A stretch of DNA of 64,000 nucleotides from Streptococcus anginosus subsp. whileyi MAS624 (GTDB taxonomy: Bacteria > Bacillota > Bacilli > Lactobacillales > Streptococcaceae): contig NZ_AP013072.1 in NCBI RefSeq assembly GCF_000478925.1, forward strand, positions 1,032,501-1,096,500, given 5' to 3'. Each line of letters begins with the position of its first letter. The stretch's first letter is position 1. Under the pieces are notes generated by a model. The model saw only the letters and a list, made by a program, of their open reading frames with translations, searched no databases and was not told where the DNA came from. Of this stretch, positions 10,225 through 18,492 are shown one piece after another. The translations under genes and the position numbers were made by a program.

Positions 10225-10959
10225 GTGTATTCAATTATGATTGTAGAAGATGAATACCTTGTTCGGCAAGGTATTTCGTCTTTAGTAGATTTTGAAACAT
10301 TTGATATGGAAGTTATGGATGAGGCTGAAAACGGCTTGGATGCTTGGGAAAAGATACAGCTTGCACAGCCCGATATTGTCTTGACAGACATCAATATGCC
10401 ACATATAAACGGGATTAAACTAGCTCAATTAGTCAAGGAACAATATCCTTCTGTTCATATTATCTTTTTAACGGGCTATGATGACTTCGATTACGCTTTA
10501 TCAGCAGTAAAATTAGGTGCTGACGATTATTTACTAAAGCCGTTTTCGCGGGAAGATGTGGAAACGATGTTGTTTAAAGTCAAAGAAAAATTGGACAAGG
10601 AGCGAAAGCAGCAGCAAGTTCATGAACTGGTTGAGCAAGCAGAATTTTCTGATTTAGAACAAGCAATTCATGATCGTTTAACCGATACAGAATTATCTCT
10701 TAAATCACTCGCTTTTCAACTTGGGTTTAGTTCGTCTTATTTGAGTGTTCTCATCAAAAAAGAGCTGGGCTTGCCATTTCAGGATTACTTAATTCAAGAA
10801 CGGATGAAGAAAGCAAAATTACTGCTTTTGACAACTGACTTGAAGGTTTATGAAATTGCAGAGCAGGTAGGCTTTGAAGATATGAACTATTTTTCTCAAC
10901 GCTTCAAGCAAGTCGTTGGAGTAACACCGCGGCAATTTAAACGAGGAGAAGGGCAATGA
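10225..10959 (+). CDS. AraC-type response regulator of a YesMN-like two-component system
   Basis: The preferred start is GTG at 10225 (VYSIMIVEDEYLVRQG) with GGGG 8 bases upstream; an ATG at 10195 adds ten non-conserved residues. The receiver domain (~1-120) has acidic pair ED, phospho-acceptor D in LTDINMP, and K in LLKPF. The C-terminus (~145-244) is an AraC/XylS double helix-turn-helix (LAFQLGFSSSYLSVLIKK; EIAEQVGFEDMNYFSQRFK). It overlaps the kinase gene by 4 bases. The position behind ccdA-msrAB matches pneumococcal TCS09. Confidence 0.9.
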   Translation: MYSIMIVEDEYLVRQGISSLVDFETFDMEVMDEAENGLDAWEKIQLAQPDIVLTDINMPHINGIKLAQLVKEQYPSVHIIFLTGYDDFDYALSAVKLGADDYLLKPFSREDVETMLFKVKEKLDKERKQQQVHELVEQAEFSDLEQAIHDRLTDTELSLKSLAFQLGFSSSYLSVLIKKELGLPFQDYLIQERMKKAKLLLLTTDLKVYEIAEQVGFEDMNYFSQRFKQVVGVTPRQFKRGEGQ

Positions 10960-12665
10960 AACGTTATTCGCTTCTGATTCAGTTAGTGATTTATGTTTTT
11001 ATTATGATATTAGCTCTTTTGGGAATTGTCGGTGGGATTTATTATCAGACTAGTTCGGTTGCTATTCGCCAGACAACTGAGCAAAATACACGCAAGACCA
11101 TTCAGCAAAGTGGTCAGTTTATCACTTCTTATTTACAAAAAGTTAAACAGACAACGAGTAGTTTGGCTGAAAATGAGAAAATAAAGACATATGCACAAAC
11201 ACCAAGCCAAGAAAACGCTGAACAACTTTGGCAATTATTCGCAACAATTTTAAAAACAGATTCGGATTTGGTATCTGCTATTTTGGTAACAAAAGACGGG
11301 AATCTCATATCAACAGATCCTGAATTCACCATGAAGACATCTGCTGATATGATGAAAGAAAAATGGTATCAGGATGCTATCCATAAAGGTGCTATGCCGA
11401 TTTTGACACCAGCACGAAGAACCGTCAGTCATACAACTGGTGAAAAATGGGTGATTTCAATCATGCAGGAAGTTGTAGATAAAGATGGTAAAAATCTAGG
11501 GGTTGTTCGCTTAGATATTGGATACAAGACGTTGGAAGCTTATTTAGATCAACTACAGTTAGGAAAAGAAGGATTTACCTTTATCGTCGATGCCAATCAT
11601 GACTTTGTCTATCATCCTAAAAAAGCAGTTTATTCTTCTCACGCTGAAATGAAAGCGATGGCGCCTTATCTTTCTGTAAAAAATGGATATGCCAAATCAA
11701 AACAAGCTTATGTATCTCGATATCAAATTCCAAATAGTGGTTGGACATTGATTGGGGTTTCTTCAATGGAACAATTGCATGCAGTTCAAACACAGATTTT
11801 GTGGTCTTTTATTGGAACAGGGCTGTTCGCATTGGGTGTTTGTCTAATCGGGATCTGGTTTGTGCTTCGGCTTTGGATTAAACCTTTGCGAGATTTACAA
11901 GCAACCATTTTAAAGGTTGGAAGCGGGCATTCAGATTTGAGGGCTAATGAAACCGGATCTCCTGAATTAGTTGATTTGGCAAGACAATTTAATATTATGT
12001 TAGACCGGATTGATCAATTGATGATTGCAGTCAAAGAAGAGGAACAAAATGTCAGAAGATATGAATTGCAGGCGCTTTCCAGCCAAATCAACCCGCATTT
12101 TCTTTACAATACGTTAGATACAATTGTATGGATGGCAGAATTTAACGATAGCAAACGTGTTGTAGAAGTCACAAAATCACTGGCTAAGTATTTCCGTTTA
12201 GCTTTGAACCAAGGACATGAACAAATTTCTCTTAAAGATGAAATTGACCACGTGCGTCAGTATCTCTTTATTCAAAAACAGCGCTATGGTGAGAAATTGC
12301 AATATGAGATTAAAGAGTTGAAGCAATATGATGACTACAAAATTCCGAAGTTGATTTTGCAGCCTTTGGTTGAAAATGCGATTTATCATGGTATCAAGGA
12401 AATGAATCGTCAAGGGATGATTCGAGTTAGTGTTTATGAAAATAGTCATCAACTGATTCTTTCCATTTACGATAATGGTCGAGGATTTGTCGCTCATGAT
12501 ACAGCTGATACCCTCTTGATGCACCTAGGTGGTGTCGGTTTGAAAAATGTTAATCAGCGTTTGCAATTACAATTTGGTAAATCCTATCACATGGAAATAA
12601 AATCTGAAGAAAATACTTATACGGAGATTCGTCTCTATTTTCCAAGGGCAAATAAACCCAACTGA
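10956..12665 (+). CDS. YesM-family sensor histidine kinase
   Basis: 569 residues: TM1 (~8-30), an extracellular Cache-type sensor (~35-275), TM2 (~280-305), a HAMP domain (~305-360), His_kinase dimerisation region (QALSSQINPHFLYNTLDTI, phospho-His in NPHF) and a HATPase domain with LVENAIYHGI (N box), DNGRGF and GGVGLKNV (G boxes). It is the partner of the overlapping AraC-type regulator. The extracellular signal is not deducible; the redox-repair neighbours are suggestive only. Confidence 0.92.
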   Translation: MKRYSLLIQLVIYVFIMILALLGIVGGIYYQTSSVAIRQTTEQNTRKTIQQSGQFITSYLQKVKQTTSSLAENEKIKTYAQTPSQENAEQLWQLFATILKTDSDLVSAILVTKDGNLISTDPEFTMKTSADMMKEKWYQDAIHKGAMPILTPARRTVSHTTGEKWVISIMQEVVDKDGKNLGVVRLDIGYKTLEAYLDQLQLGKEGFTFIVDANHDFVYHPKKAVYSSHAEMKAMAPYLSVKNGYAKSKQAYVSRYQIPNSGWTLIGVSSMEQLHAVQTQILWSFIGTGLFALGVCLIGIWFVLRLWIKPLRDLQATILKVGSGHSDLRANETGSPELVDLARQFNIMLDRIDQLMIAVKEEEQNVRRYELQALSSQINPHFLYNTLDTIVWMAEFNDSKRVVEVTKSLAKYFRLALNQGHEQISLKDEIDHVRQYLFIQKQRYGEKLQYEIKELKQYDDYKIPKLILQPLVENAIYHGIKEMNRQGMIRVSVYENSHQLILSIYDNGRGFVAHDTADTLLMHLGGVGLKNVNQRLQLQFGKSYHMEIKSEENTYTEIRLYFPRANKPN

Positions 12666-12692
12666 TGAAAGATTTCAGTTGGGTTTTAATAT
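12652..12692. terminator. Bidirectional terminator
   Basis: AACCCAACTGA-loop-TTCAGTTGGGTTTT hairpin between the convergent kinase and ABC permease genes; it also overlaps the last kinase codons. Confidence 0.85.
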
Positions 12693-13478
12693 TTAATTCC
12701 CAACACTGGAGAATTTTTTCATGCCGTATTTGAATAGAGCGTAGTTGATAGTAAAAATAACAAGTAGGACTAAAGGAAGTAGCAAACCAATCCAGCTTAG
12801 ATTTAAAAAATAAAGAGCTGGAAAAAAAGAAGTAAAAGCATAAGGAAATACAAAAATTAGTATCAATTGGATAAAGGTTGGGTAAATTTTGATAGGGTAT
12901 TGTGCCATTTGATTGAGGGAGAAAATCCCCATTGTGATAGGGAAAGATTCGACAATCCAAAAAGCAAGAGCAGTAGGTCCTAATTGAATAGCGGCATAGA
13001 GTAAACCAATACAAATACAGATAAAGGCAAAGAGAAGTAGATGAAAAATGTTCCAGTGCAGTCCGAGTAAATGATAGGCTTGATAAGTTGCAATAGCTCC
13101 CATTAGTGTTGTGCCAAATCCTTGTAGCTGCACGCGTTCACAAATTAGCTGAAAAAGAGGATTGATGGGCATGATAAGCAGGCGTTCAAACTCACCTTTG
13201 CGAATATAGCGGCTTCCAAACATCCAAAGATTGTCAAAGAAAATCAGGTGAACGGATCGTCCGATAGTTGCCATTCCATAAATAAATAGCATTTGTCCAT
13301 AGTTGAATCCAGCAATTTCCTTGATATTTGCAAATAATACATTTAAAAAGATTAAATAAACAATCTGTTCAATCAAAGAAGAAATAAGTCCAATAAAGAA
13401 GTCCATCCTATAAGACATACTAGCAATCAAGTAAGCTTTGAGGTTATAAAAATAAATGCTGATGTATTTCATCTTCAA
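12693..13478 (-). CDS. ABC-2 type permease, second subunit (COG3694-like)
   Basis: 261 residues with six hydrophobic segments. The segment MDFFIGLISSLIEQIVYLIFL and the cytoplasmic RKGEFERLLIMPINPLFQ motif are typical of paired DUF990-type permeases. It overlaps the upstream permease gene by 4 bases (ATGA type). With the ATPase at 14247-15233 it forms a three-gene exporter. The substrate is not evident. Confidence 0.85.
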   Translation of the reverse strand: MKMKYISIYFYNLKAYLIASMSYRMDFFIGLISSLIEQIVYLIFLNVLFANIKEIAGFNYGQMLFIYGMATIGRSVHLIFFDNLWMFGSRYIRKGEFERLLIMPINPLFQLICERVQLQGFGTTLMGAIATYQAYHLLGLHWNIFHLLLFAFICICIGLLYAAIQLGPTALAFWIVESFPITMGIFSLNQMAQYPIKIYPTFIQLILIFVFPYAFTSFFPALYFLNLSWIGLLLPLVLLVIFTINYALFKYGMKKFSSVGN

Positions 13479-14254
13479 CCTCCTAAAATGACTAAACGAC
13501 GTTTAGCTTGGTACCAAAGTAGAGCAATAAAAGCTGAAAGTATCGGAATCCAAGCCAACTGAATCCAGAAGAGCTCAAAATTAACCTGTCTTCTCAAAAG
13601 GATATTGACCGGAAAATTAACAGCAAAGCTATAAGGTAATAGTTTCAAAATGTTTGCAATGTTTTCTGGATAAAAACTTAGTGGCAAAAGCGCTCCTGAA
13701 GCGAGTGAGAAAAGCCCGTTTCTGAGAATCAAAATTCCCCAAGTATTTGCCGTGAAGAAGGCTGTTAAGCTAAATCCTAAATCTAACAGGAGGATGATAA
13801 ACATTCCTAATAAACTAGAAAATAGGAAAAGCAAGCCTGTCTGCCAATTTGGAAGATAAAGCTGTCCTTGAAGCAAAGGGATAACTAATAAAATTGGAAT
13901 GAATTTGACAATTTCAACGATTTTGACAGCAAAGTCTTGGAAAAAGAGAGAAGTAATGAGGGAATAAGGATAGAGTAGCTCGCCAGTAATATTCCCATCA
14001 ACAATCATTATAGACAAATCCCGTCCAATGCTGAAACTATTTAGATTTCCCAGTAGATTTGCAAAGATAATATAGGTTGTGAAAGTTTCTAAAGTATAAC
14101 CATTGACTTGAGATTGGGTGAAAAAAATGGTTTTCCAAACGAAAATAGAGACTAGAACTTGTATGAAAGTACGAATCAGGGTCGCGACAAAGAAAGATTT
14201 ATATTGAAGTTGCGTAATAAGAGCTAATCGTGTGATATGAATATATTTACTCAT
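13475..14254 (-). CDS. ABC-2 type permease, first subunit (COG4587-like)
   Basis: The longest frame begins at 14293, but the ATG at 14254 (MSKYIHITRLALITQLQYK) has a GGAGGGG site and removes 13 residues lying inside the ATPase gene. It has six hydrophobic segments and the cytoplasmic DGNITGELLYPYSL motif equivalent to that of its partner permease. It overlaps the ATPase end by 8 bases. Predicted to form a heterodimeric channel with the next gene. Confidence 0.85.
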   Translation of the reverse strand: MSKYIHITRLALITQLQYKSFFVATLIRTFIQVLVSIFVWKTIFFTQSQVNGYTLETFTTYIIFANLLGNLNSFSIGRDLSIMIVDGNITGELLYPYSLITSLFFQDFAVKIVEIVKFIPILLVIPLLQGQLYLPNWQTGLLFLFSSLLGMFIILLLDLGFSLTAFFTANTWGILILRNGLFSLASGALLPLSFYPENIANILKLLPYSFAVNFPVNILLRRQVNFELFWIQLAWIPILSAFIALLWYQAKRRLVILGG

Positions 14255-15233
14255 CAAGCCCCTCCTCATAAATTTGTTTGACGATATTTTCAATTGTCAA
14301 TTCTTTGATAGCTAGGTCTTCGATTGAATAATGCTCAAAAATCTGATTGATAACTTGGGCATTAGTATAAATATCCGTCTGATAATGAATATTGAAATGA
14401 TAAGAGTCAATTTTCTCAAAACGAAAACCATTGATTTGGAATAGCTCTTCTATTGGCGTTTGCGTTTTGAAAGAAATGGTTTTAACTGTTGAAAATTTTT
14501 CTCTTAATTTCGTCAGACTTCCATCATAAACCTTTTTGCCCTTATCAATAATGAAAATTCGTTCGCAGAGCGACTCAATATCCTGCATATCATGAGACGT
14601 AATGAGGAAAGTTGTCTGATACTCTTTATTCATAAAGCGAATGAAAGAGCGGATGGTTTCTTTTACACTGGCATCAAGACCGATTGTAGGTTCATCCAAG
14701 AAAACAACGGCAGGTTGATGAATGAATATAGCAGCAAATTCGCAGCGAACTCGTTGCCCGAGCGAAAGATTACGAACAGGCTGGTGAATAAAATCTCCTA
14801 GCTGCAACAGGTCAATTAATTGCTCCAAGCGTTCCTCAAAAACTTTATCAGGAACGTCGTAGATTTTCGCATGCAAAATAAAAGATTCCAGCACAGGAAT
14901 ATCCCAACGTAAATGTGATTTTTGTCCGAACAAAACGCCAATCTTCTTATTGACTGCTGTCCGATGTTTCTGTGGGGTAAGTCCATTAATTTTAACACTG
15001 CCTCGATCTGGATAAAGAACACCTGTCAGCATTTTTATAGTCGTGGACTTTCCGCTTCCATTCGAACCAATATAACCAACAATTTCACCTTTTTGAACCG
15101 TTAATGAAATATTCTGTACAGCGTGAATTTGTTTTTTCTTAGGGTGAAAAAAGGCTTTGATAGAACCTTTAAGGCCTAATTCTTTCTCGACAATACTATA
15201 TGTCTTATATAATTGATTTGCTTCAATCATCAT
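14247..15233 (-). CDS. ABC transporter ATP-binding protein (COG4586-like)
   Basis: 328 residues. Walker A GSNGSGKSTTIKMLTG, Q-loop GQKSHLRWDIP, ABC signature LSLGQRVRCEFA, Walker B VVFLDEPTIGLD and the switch His in ITSHDMQDIE are all intact. A ~90-residue C-terminal extension is typical of the drug/antibiotic export type. It is the first gene of the three-gene exporter operon. Confidence 0.93.
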   Translation of the reverse strand: MMIEANQLYKTYSIVEKELGLKGSIKAFFHPKKKQIHAVQNISLTVQKGEIVGYIGSNGSGKSTTIKMLTGVLYPDRGSVKINGLTPQKHRTAVNKKIGVLFGQKSHLRWDIPVLESFILHAKIYDVPDKVFEERLEQLIDLLQLGDFIHQPVRNLSLGQRVRCEFAAIFIHQPAVVFLDEPTIGLDASVKETIRSFIRFMNKEYQTTFLITSHDMQDIESLCERIFIIDKGKKVYDGSLTKLREKFSTVKTISFKTQTPIEELFQINGFRFEKIDSYHFNIHYQTDIYTNAQVINQIFEHYSIEDLAIKELTIENIVKQIYEEGLDE

Positions 15234-15325
15234 TATCTCCTTGTGGCAGAAAACGTTTGCGTATATTCATTATTATAACAAGTTCACGAAATCTGTGCAA
15301 GTGAATTTTATGGAATGATCTTTTA

Positions 15326-15366
15326 CACAGAAAAAAGGATGAGACAAAATTGCTCAACCTTTTCTT
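15326..15366 (-). terminator. Terminator of the FMN reductase operon
   Basis: An AAAAGGTTGAGC/GCTCATCCTTTT type hairpin with one mismatch, with T runs on both sides. The ~145 bases between the two minus-strand units hold nothing else. Confidence 0.65.
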
Positions 15367-15379
15367 TGATTTCTTTAGA

Positions 15380-16624
15380 TCAATGACTGGAAGCAGCAGA
15401 AGTAGCATCTGCCTCACTCGTGCTCTCGCTGTGACTACCTGTATCCGAAGCACCGGAAGTTGCATCAGCTTTAGCCTGTCCTCCTGCAGGAGCGAATGGA
15501 CCGCTTCCGCCAACTAGCTGCTGACCAGTTGTTTCCAAGTACCATTCCAGCCATGGTCTGAAATTAAAGACAATTTCATTGATACCAGCGTAAGAGCCGT
15601 CTGGATAGTACATGGCCTGATAATTGTGTGTATTTAAAACTGGTGAATGCGGATTTGGAATCAGGGTGCGGACATATTCTTGATTGCCGTTACGCAAGGT
15701 TCCGACCACCCACTCTACATTTTTCATTCTGCCAGTCGGAAGTGAATTGTGAACCGTTGATAGGCGGTTTCCTGACTGAGATGGTATACGTTTTGCCAGC
15801 ATGGTATCAGGGTCTTGATGTGCATTGTTGTAGTAGAGGAATTGATTGTTGTCATCGGCGTAAGTCAGTTCAAAAGGCATGGATTTCAAGAACATATTGA
15901 TCTGATCCACCGTTAAAATACCGTGGTCTAGTTTTACATAGGTATCTCCTGAGACAGCGCCCACCATGGCAGCGGCTTTTTCAACCCATTCAGGATCATC
16001 TGGGTCAATGCCTTGAATCGTTGTTGCGATAGGTTTGGTAACATCTAAATTTTCTGGTTCAATTGGTTTTGGTTTTTTCAATTTTGAAACGACCTCTACA
16101 TATTTCATAAAATTATCCAAGCAGGTTTCAAGGAATTTGACGGTTCCTTCGTTGGTAATATTTCCCTCATCGTCAAAGGCTTCTTTGGCTTTTCCAAGCA
16201 GAAATTCATTTCCGGGAAGAGTATAAGCATTGACACCTGGTGCGTCAAGAATTTTGCGTAAATGGGCCTGTGCGCGTGAAGTTCCTTGATCGTAGTAAGA
16301 AGTGCCCACAATCATGACAGGCTTGTTTTCAAATGGGTGAACTTCAAATGACAGCCACTCAAGCACGCTTTTCAGAGCGGCGGTAATGGTATGGTTGTGC
16401 TCAGGTGTTGCGATAATGACTCCGTCTGCATGGGTAATTTTGTTGTATAGGAGGCGAAGCTGGAAAGATTCGTCCCATTTTTCGTCTTGATTAAATATCG
16501 GAACTTCATCAATTTCCAAGACTTCCAATTCAAATTTTAGTTTAAAATGCCTTCTGATAAATTCCAGTAATTTACGATTATACGATTGCTCTGCATTTGA
16601 GCCTACAATTCCTACAAATTTCAT
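15380..16624 (-). CDS. FMN reductase-PAS fusion with C-terminal flavinylation motif
   Basis: 414 residues. Residues ~1-185 are a flavodoxin-like NADPH-dependent FMN reductase (GIVGSNAEQSYNRKLLEF phosphate loop; IATPEHNHTITAALKSVLEW; VGTSYYDQGTSRAQ). Residues ~225-360 resemble the PAS domain of DUF438 proteins (LTVDQINMFLKSMPFELTYAD). The low-complexity tail contains DATSGAS at 387-393, which fits the ApbE acceptor consensus Dxx(S/T)GA(S/T), and a degenerate copy DATSAAS at 406-412. With apbE two genes upstream, covalent FMN on S393 is a strong inference. No signal peptide, so cytoplasmic. It is last in a three-gene operon. Confidence 0.85.
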   Translation of the reverse strand: MKFVGIVGSNAEQSYNRKLLEFIRRHFKLKFELEVLEIDEVPIFNQDEKWDESFQLRLLYNKITHADGVIIATPEHNHTITAALKSVLEWLSFEVHPFENKPVMIVGTSYYDQGTSRAQAHLRKILDAPGVNAYTLPGNEFLLGKAKEAFDDEGNITNEGTVKFLETCLDNFMKYVEVVSKLKKPKPIEPENLDVTKPIATTIQGIDPDDPEWVEKAAAMVGAVSGDTYVKLDHGILTVDQINMFLKSMPFELTYADDNNQFLYYNNAHQDPDTMLAKRIPSQSGNRLSTVHNSLPTGRMKNVEWVVGTLRNGNQEYVRTLIPNPHSPVLNTHNYQAMYYPDGSYAGINEIVFNFRPWLEWYLETTGQQLVGGSGPFAPAGGQAKADATSGASDTGSHSESTSEADATSAASSH

Positions 16625-16642
16625 TGCGTCATTCTCCTTTGC

Positions 16643-17251
16643 TTACAAGTTTTCCCAGTCAAAGTTTTCAGCTTCTTTGTGCAATAATTCCTGCGCGCTG
16701 GATAGTTTCTCGGTAATTTTCACAAAAAGACGGAAATCATCAAAGAGTGCATCTAATTTCTGAATGGTTTCAAGGTCGATGAGATTGCCTTCTTTATCAA
16801 ATGCCTGCAGAGAGTGCGACAGCAAAAATTCAGAGCCAGGCATGACGGAAGATTTCAACTCAGGGGCATCCAAAATCTGGCGAAGCTGTAACTGTGCACG
16901 AGACGAACCCAAGGTTCCAAAGGAAGCACCTGTAATCATCACGGGTTTATTGAGCAATGGGTAAATGCCGTAAGATAGCCAAGCCAGAGCACTCATGAGC
17001 GAAGCTGGGATAGAGTGGTCGTATTCAGGCGTTCCGATAATGACCCCGTCAGCCGCTTCGATCTTTTCAGCAATTTCCGTTACAATAGCTGGAAGTTTTT
17101 TGTCTGCGGGTTTATTGAAAATGGGAATATCTTTGATTTCCACTAGTTCAATTTCTGCTTTATCTGCAAAATGTTTTTGCATATATTGTAATAGTTGGCG
17201 ATTGGTGGAACGTTTTGAATTTGTGCCAACTAAACCGATGAGTTTTAACAT
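16643..17251 (-). CDS. NADPH-dependent FMN reductase
   Basis: 202 residues, a single flavodoxin-like domain paralogous to the first domain of the next gene: GLVGTNSKRSTNRQLLQYM, IGTPEYDHSIPASLMSALAWLSYG and ITGASFGTLGSSRAQLQLRQI. It lacks the PAS domain and the flavinylation tail. It lies 18 bases upstream of the fused reductase and 19 bases after apbE. It probably supplies electrons within the same flavin system, which is an inference. Confidence 0.87.
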   Translation of the reverse strand: MLKLIGLVGTNSKRSTNRQLLQYMQKHFADKAEIELVEIKDIPIFNKPADKKLPAIVTEIAEKIEAADGVIIGTPEYDHSIPASLMSALAWLSYGIYPLLNKPVMITGASFGTLGSSRAQLQLRQILDAPELKSSVMPGSEFLLSHSLQAFDKEGNLIDLETIQKLDALFDDFRLFVKITEKLSSAQELLHKEAENFDWENL

Positions 17252-17270
17252 AATTATTTCCTTTCCGATA

Positions 17271-18203
17271 TTAAAATAGCAATTCTGGTTTTAAACCAGA
17301 AGAATAGAATAATTGATCTTCTTTTGTAATCCCTAACGCTTCAATCTGTTCTTCTTTTTCGACTTGTTCTAGAATAGACGATGGGCTTTCGCCAAATAAT
17401 CGGGTTGTCCAAATTTCACCGTCTACAGAGCGATTAGACACAATCGTTAAACTAGCGACATCTGTCTCCACAGGATAACCTGTATTACCATCAAGAATAT
17501 GGTGATAGGTTTGCCCTTGTTTTTCAAAGGTTCGCTCATAAATTCCCGAAGTCACAACGGATTGATTTACGATAGGAAGAACAGCCAGATTATTCCCGCG
17601 GGTTAATTTGGGATGCTGGATTCCAATCCGCCAAGGACGCTTAGAAACTTGGTTGATACCTAGGGTTAATACATTCCCGCCTAGATTGATGAGAGCAGAA
17701 GTCACGCCTTTATTTTTTAAGAACTCCATCACTTTATCAGCAATATAGCCTTTTGCAAGTGCTCCAAGGTCAATTTTCATTCCTTCTTTTGCCAAAAAAA
17801 CACTAGAAGAAGCAGAATCGAGTTTAATAAAAGTAGGTTCTATTAAAGAAAGGCAATATTTGATTTCTTCCGGCTGAGGCACTTTGGCGTCTGGAAAACC
17901 AATTCGCCATGTTTGTACAAGTGGGCCGATAGTAATATTTAAGTGACTATTTTGAGCTAAACTGTGCTGTTTTCCTAACTCAATTAGCTCAAACAAATCA
18001 GGATGTACCTGAACCCATTGCTTTCCAGCTTGATGGTTGATTTTCATCAACTCCGAAGCATCATCATTTGCACTAAAGCGTTTCTCATACAGAAAAAGTA
18101 GTTGAATAACCTCGTCAAGTAACAAGTCTGCCTGATGATGAAGAATCAAAATTGTAATCGTCGTTCCCATTAATTGAATAGAACGAGAGCTGAAGTCCAC
18201 CAT
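17271..18203 (-). CDS. apbE: FAD:protein FMN transferase ApbE
   Basis: 310 residues. ApbE landmarks: MGTTITI near the N-terminus, IDLGALAKGYIADKV, ALINLGGNVLTLG, the HILDGNTGYPVETDVASLTIVS block, and a catalytic-region SVDGEIWTTRLFG. The enzyme moves FMN from FAD onto Ser/Thr of acceptor proteins. There is no lipoprotein signal, so it should act in the cytoplasm, matching the cytoplasmic reductase with the acceptor motif in the same operon. First gene of the operon; a cre-like site lies upstream. Confidence 0.92.
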   Translation of the reverse strand: MVDFSSRSIQLMGTTITILILHHQADLLLDEVIQLLFLYEKRFSANDDASELMKINHQAGKQWVQVHPDLFELIELGKQHSLAQNSHLNITIGPLVQTWRIGFPDAKVPQPEEIKYCLSLIEPTFIKLDSASSSVFLAKEGMKIDLGALAKGYIADKVMEFLKNKGVTSALINLGGNVLTLGINQVSKRPWRIGIQHPKLTRGNNLAVLPIVNQSVVTSGIYERTFEKQGQTYHHILDGNTGYPVETDVASLTIVSNRSVDGEIWTTRLFGESPSSILEQVEKEEQIEALGITKEDQLFYSSGLKPELLF

Positions 18204-18246
18204 ATCACATCCTTTCTACAAATAAAAAATACATATCTATTATAAC

Positions 18247-18263
18247 AGATAGATAGATAGATA
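18247..18263. repeat. AGAT tetranucleotide repeat in the apbE upstream region
   Basis: Four perfect AGAT units plus one base lie between a minus-strand TATAAT-like sequence (18239-18244) and a cre-like site. Slippage here would change promoter spacing. Confidence 0.75.
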
Positions 18264-18273
18264 ACGTTTTCAC
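18259..18273 (-). promoter_or_regulatory. cre-like CcpA site upstream of apbE
   Basis: On the minus strand GTGAAAACGTTATCT fits the catabolite-responsive element consensus WTGNAANCGNWNNCW except for the first base. It lies ~60 bases before the apbE start. Confidence 0.5.
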
Positions 18274-18427
18274 AAACTTTTTCTATAATTTTCTGACAAT
18301 TTCAACAGAGCTGTCTGCCTACAAGATGAGATAAAAACTACATTGAGATTAGAAATGAAATCATTCATGAAAAGTTCTATCAAATTGATAAGAAATGTAA
18401 TATTTTTCAGTTTTATGAACAAATATA

Positions 18428-18456
18428 TTGTAAACGTTCACACGAGATGTTATAAT
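18428..18456 (+). promoter_or_regulatory. nox promoter with overlapping cre site
   Basis: TTGTAA (18428-18433), 17-base spacer, TATAAT (18451-18456). The stretch 18428-18442 (TTGTAAACGTTCACA) fits the CcpA cre consensus at every defined position and covers the -35 box, which predicts repression. It also partly resembles a Rex half-site (TTCACA). Confidence 0.65.
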
Positions 18457-18492
18457 AAGTCTGTAAATTAAAATTAAGGTAGGAATTGCTCT

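Noticed and set aside
15223..15513. 96-aa minus-strand frame over the end of the FMN reductase
   Set aside because: It is an out-of-frame shadow of the low-complexity tail and the intergenic region, with no ribosome-binding site or family resemblance.
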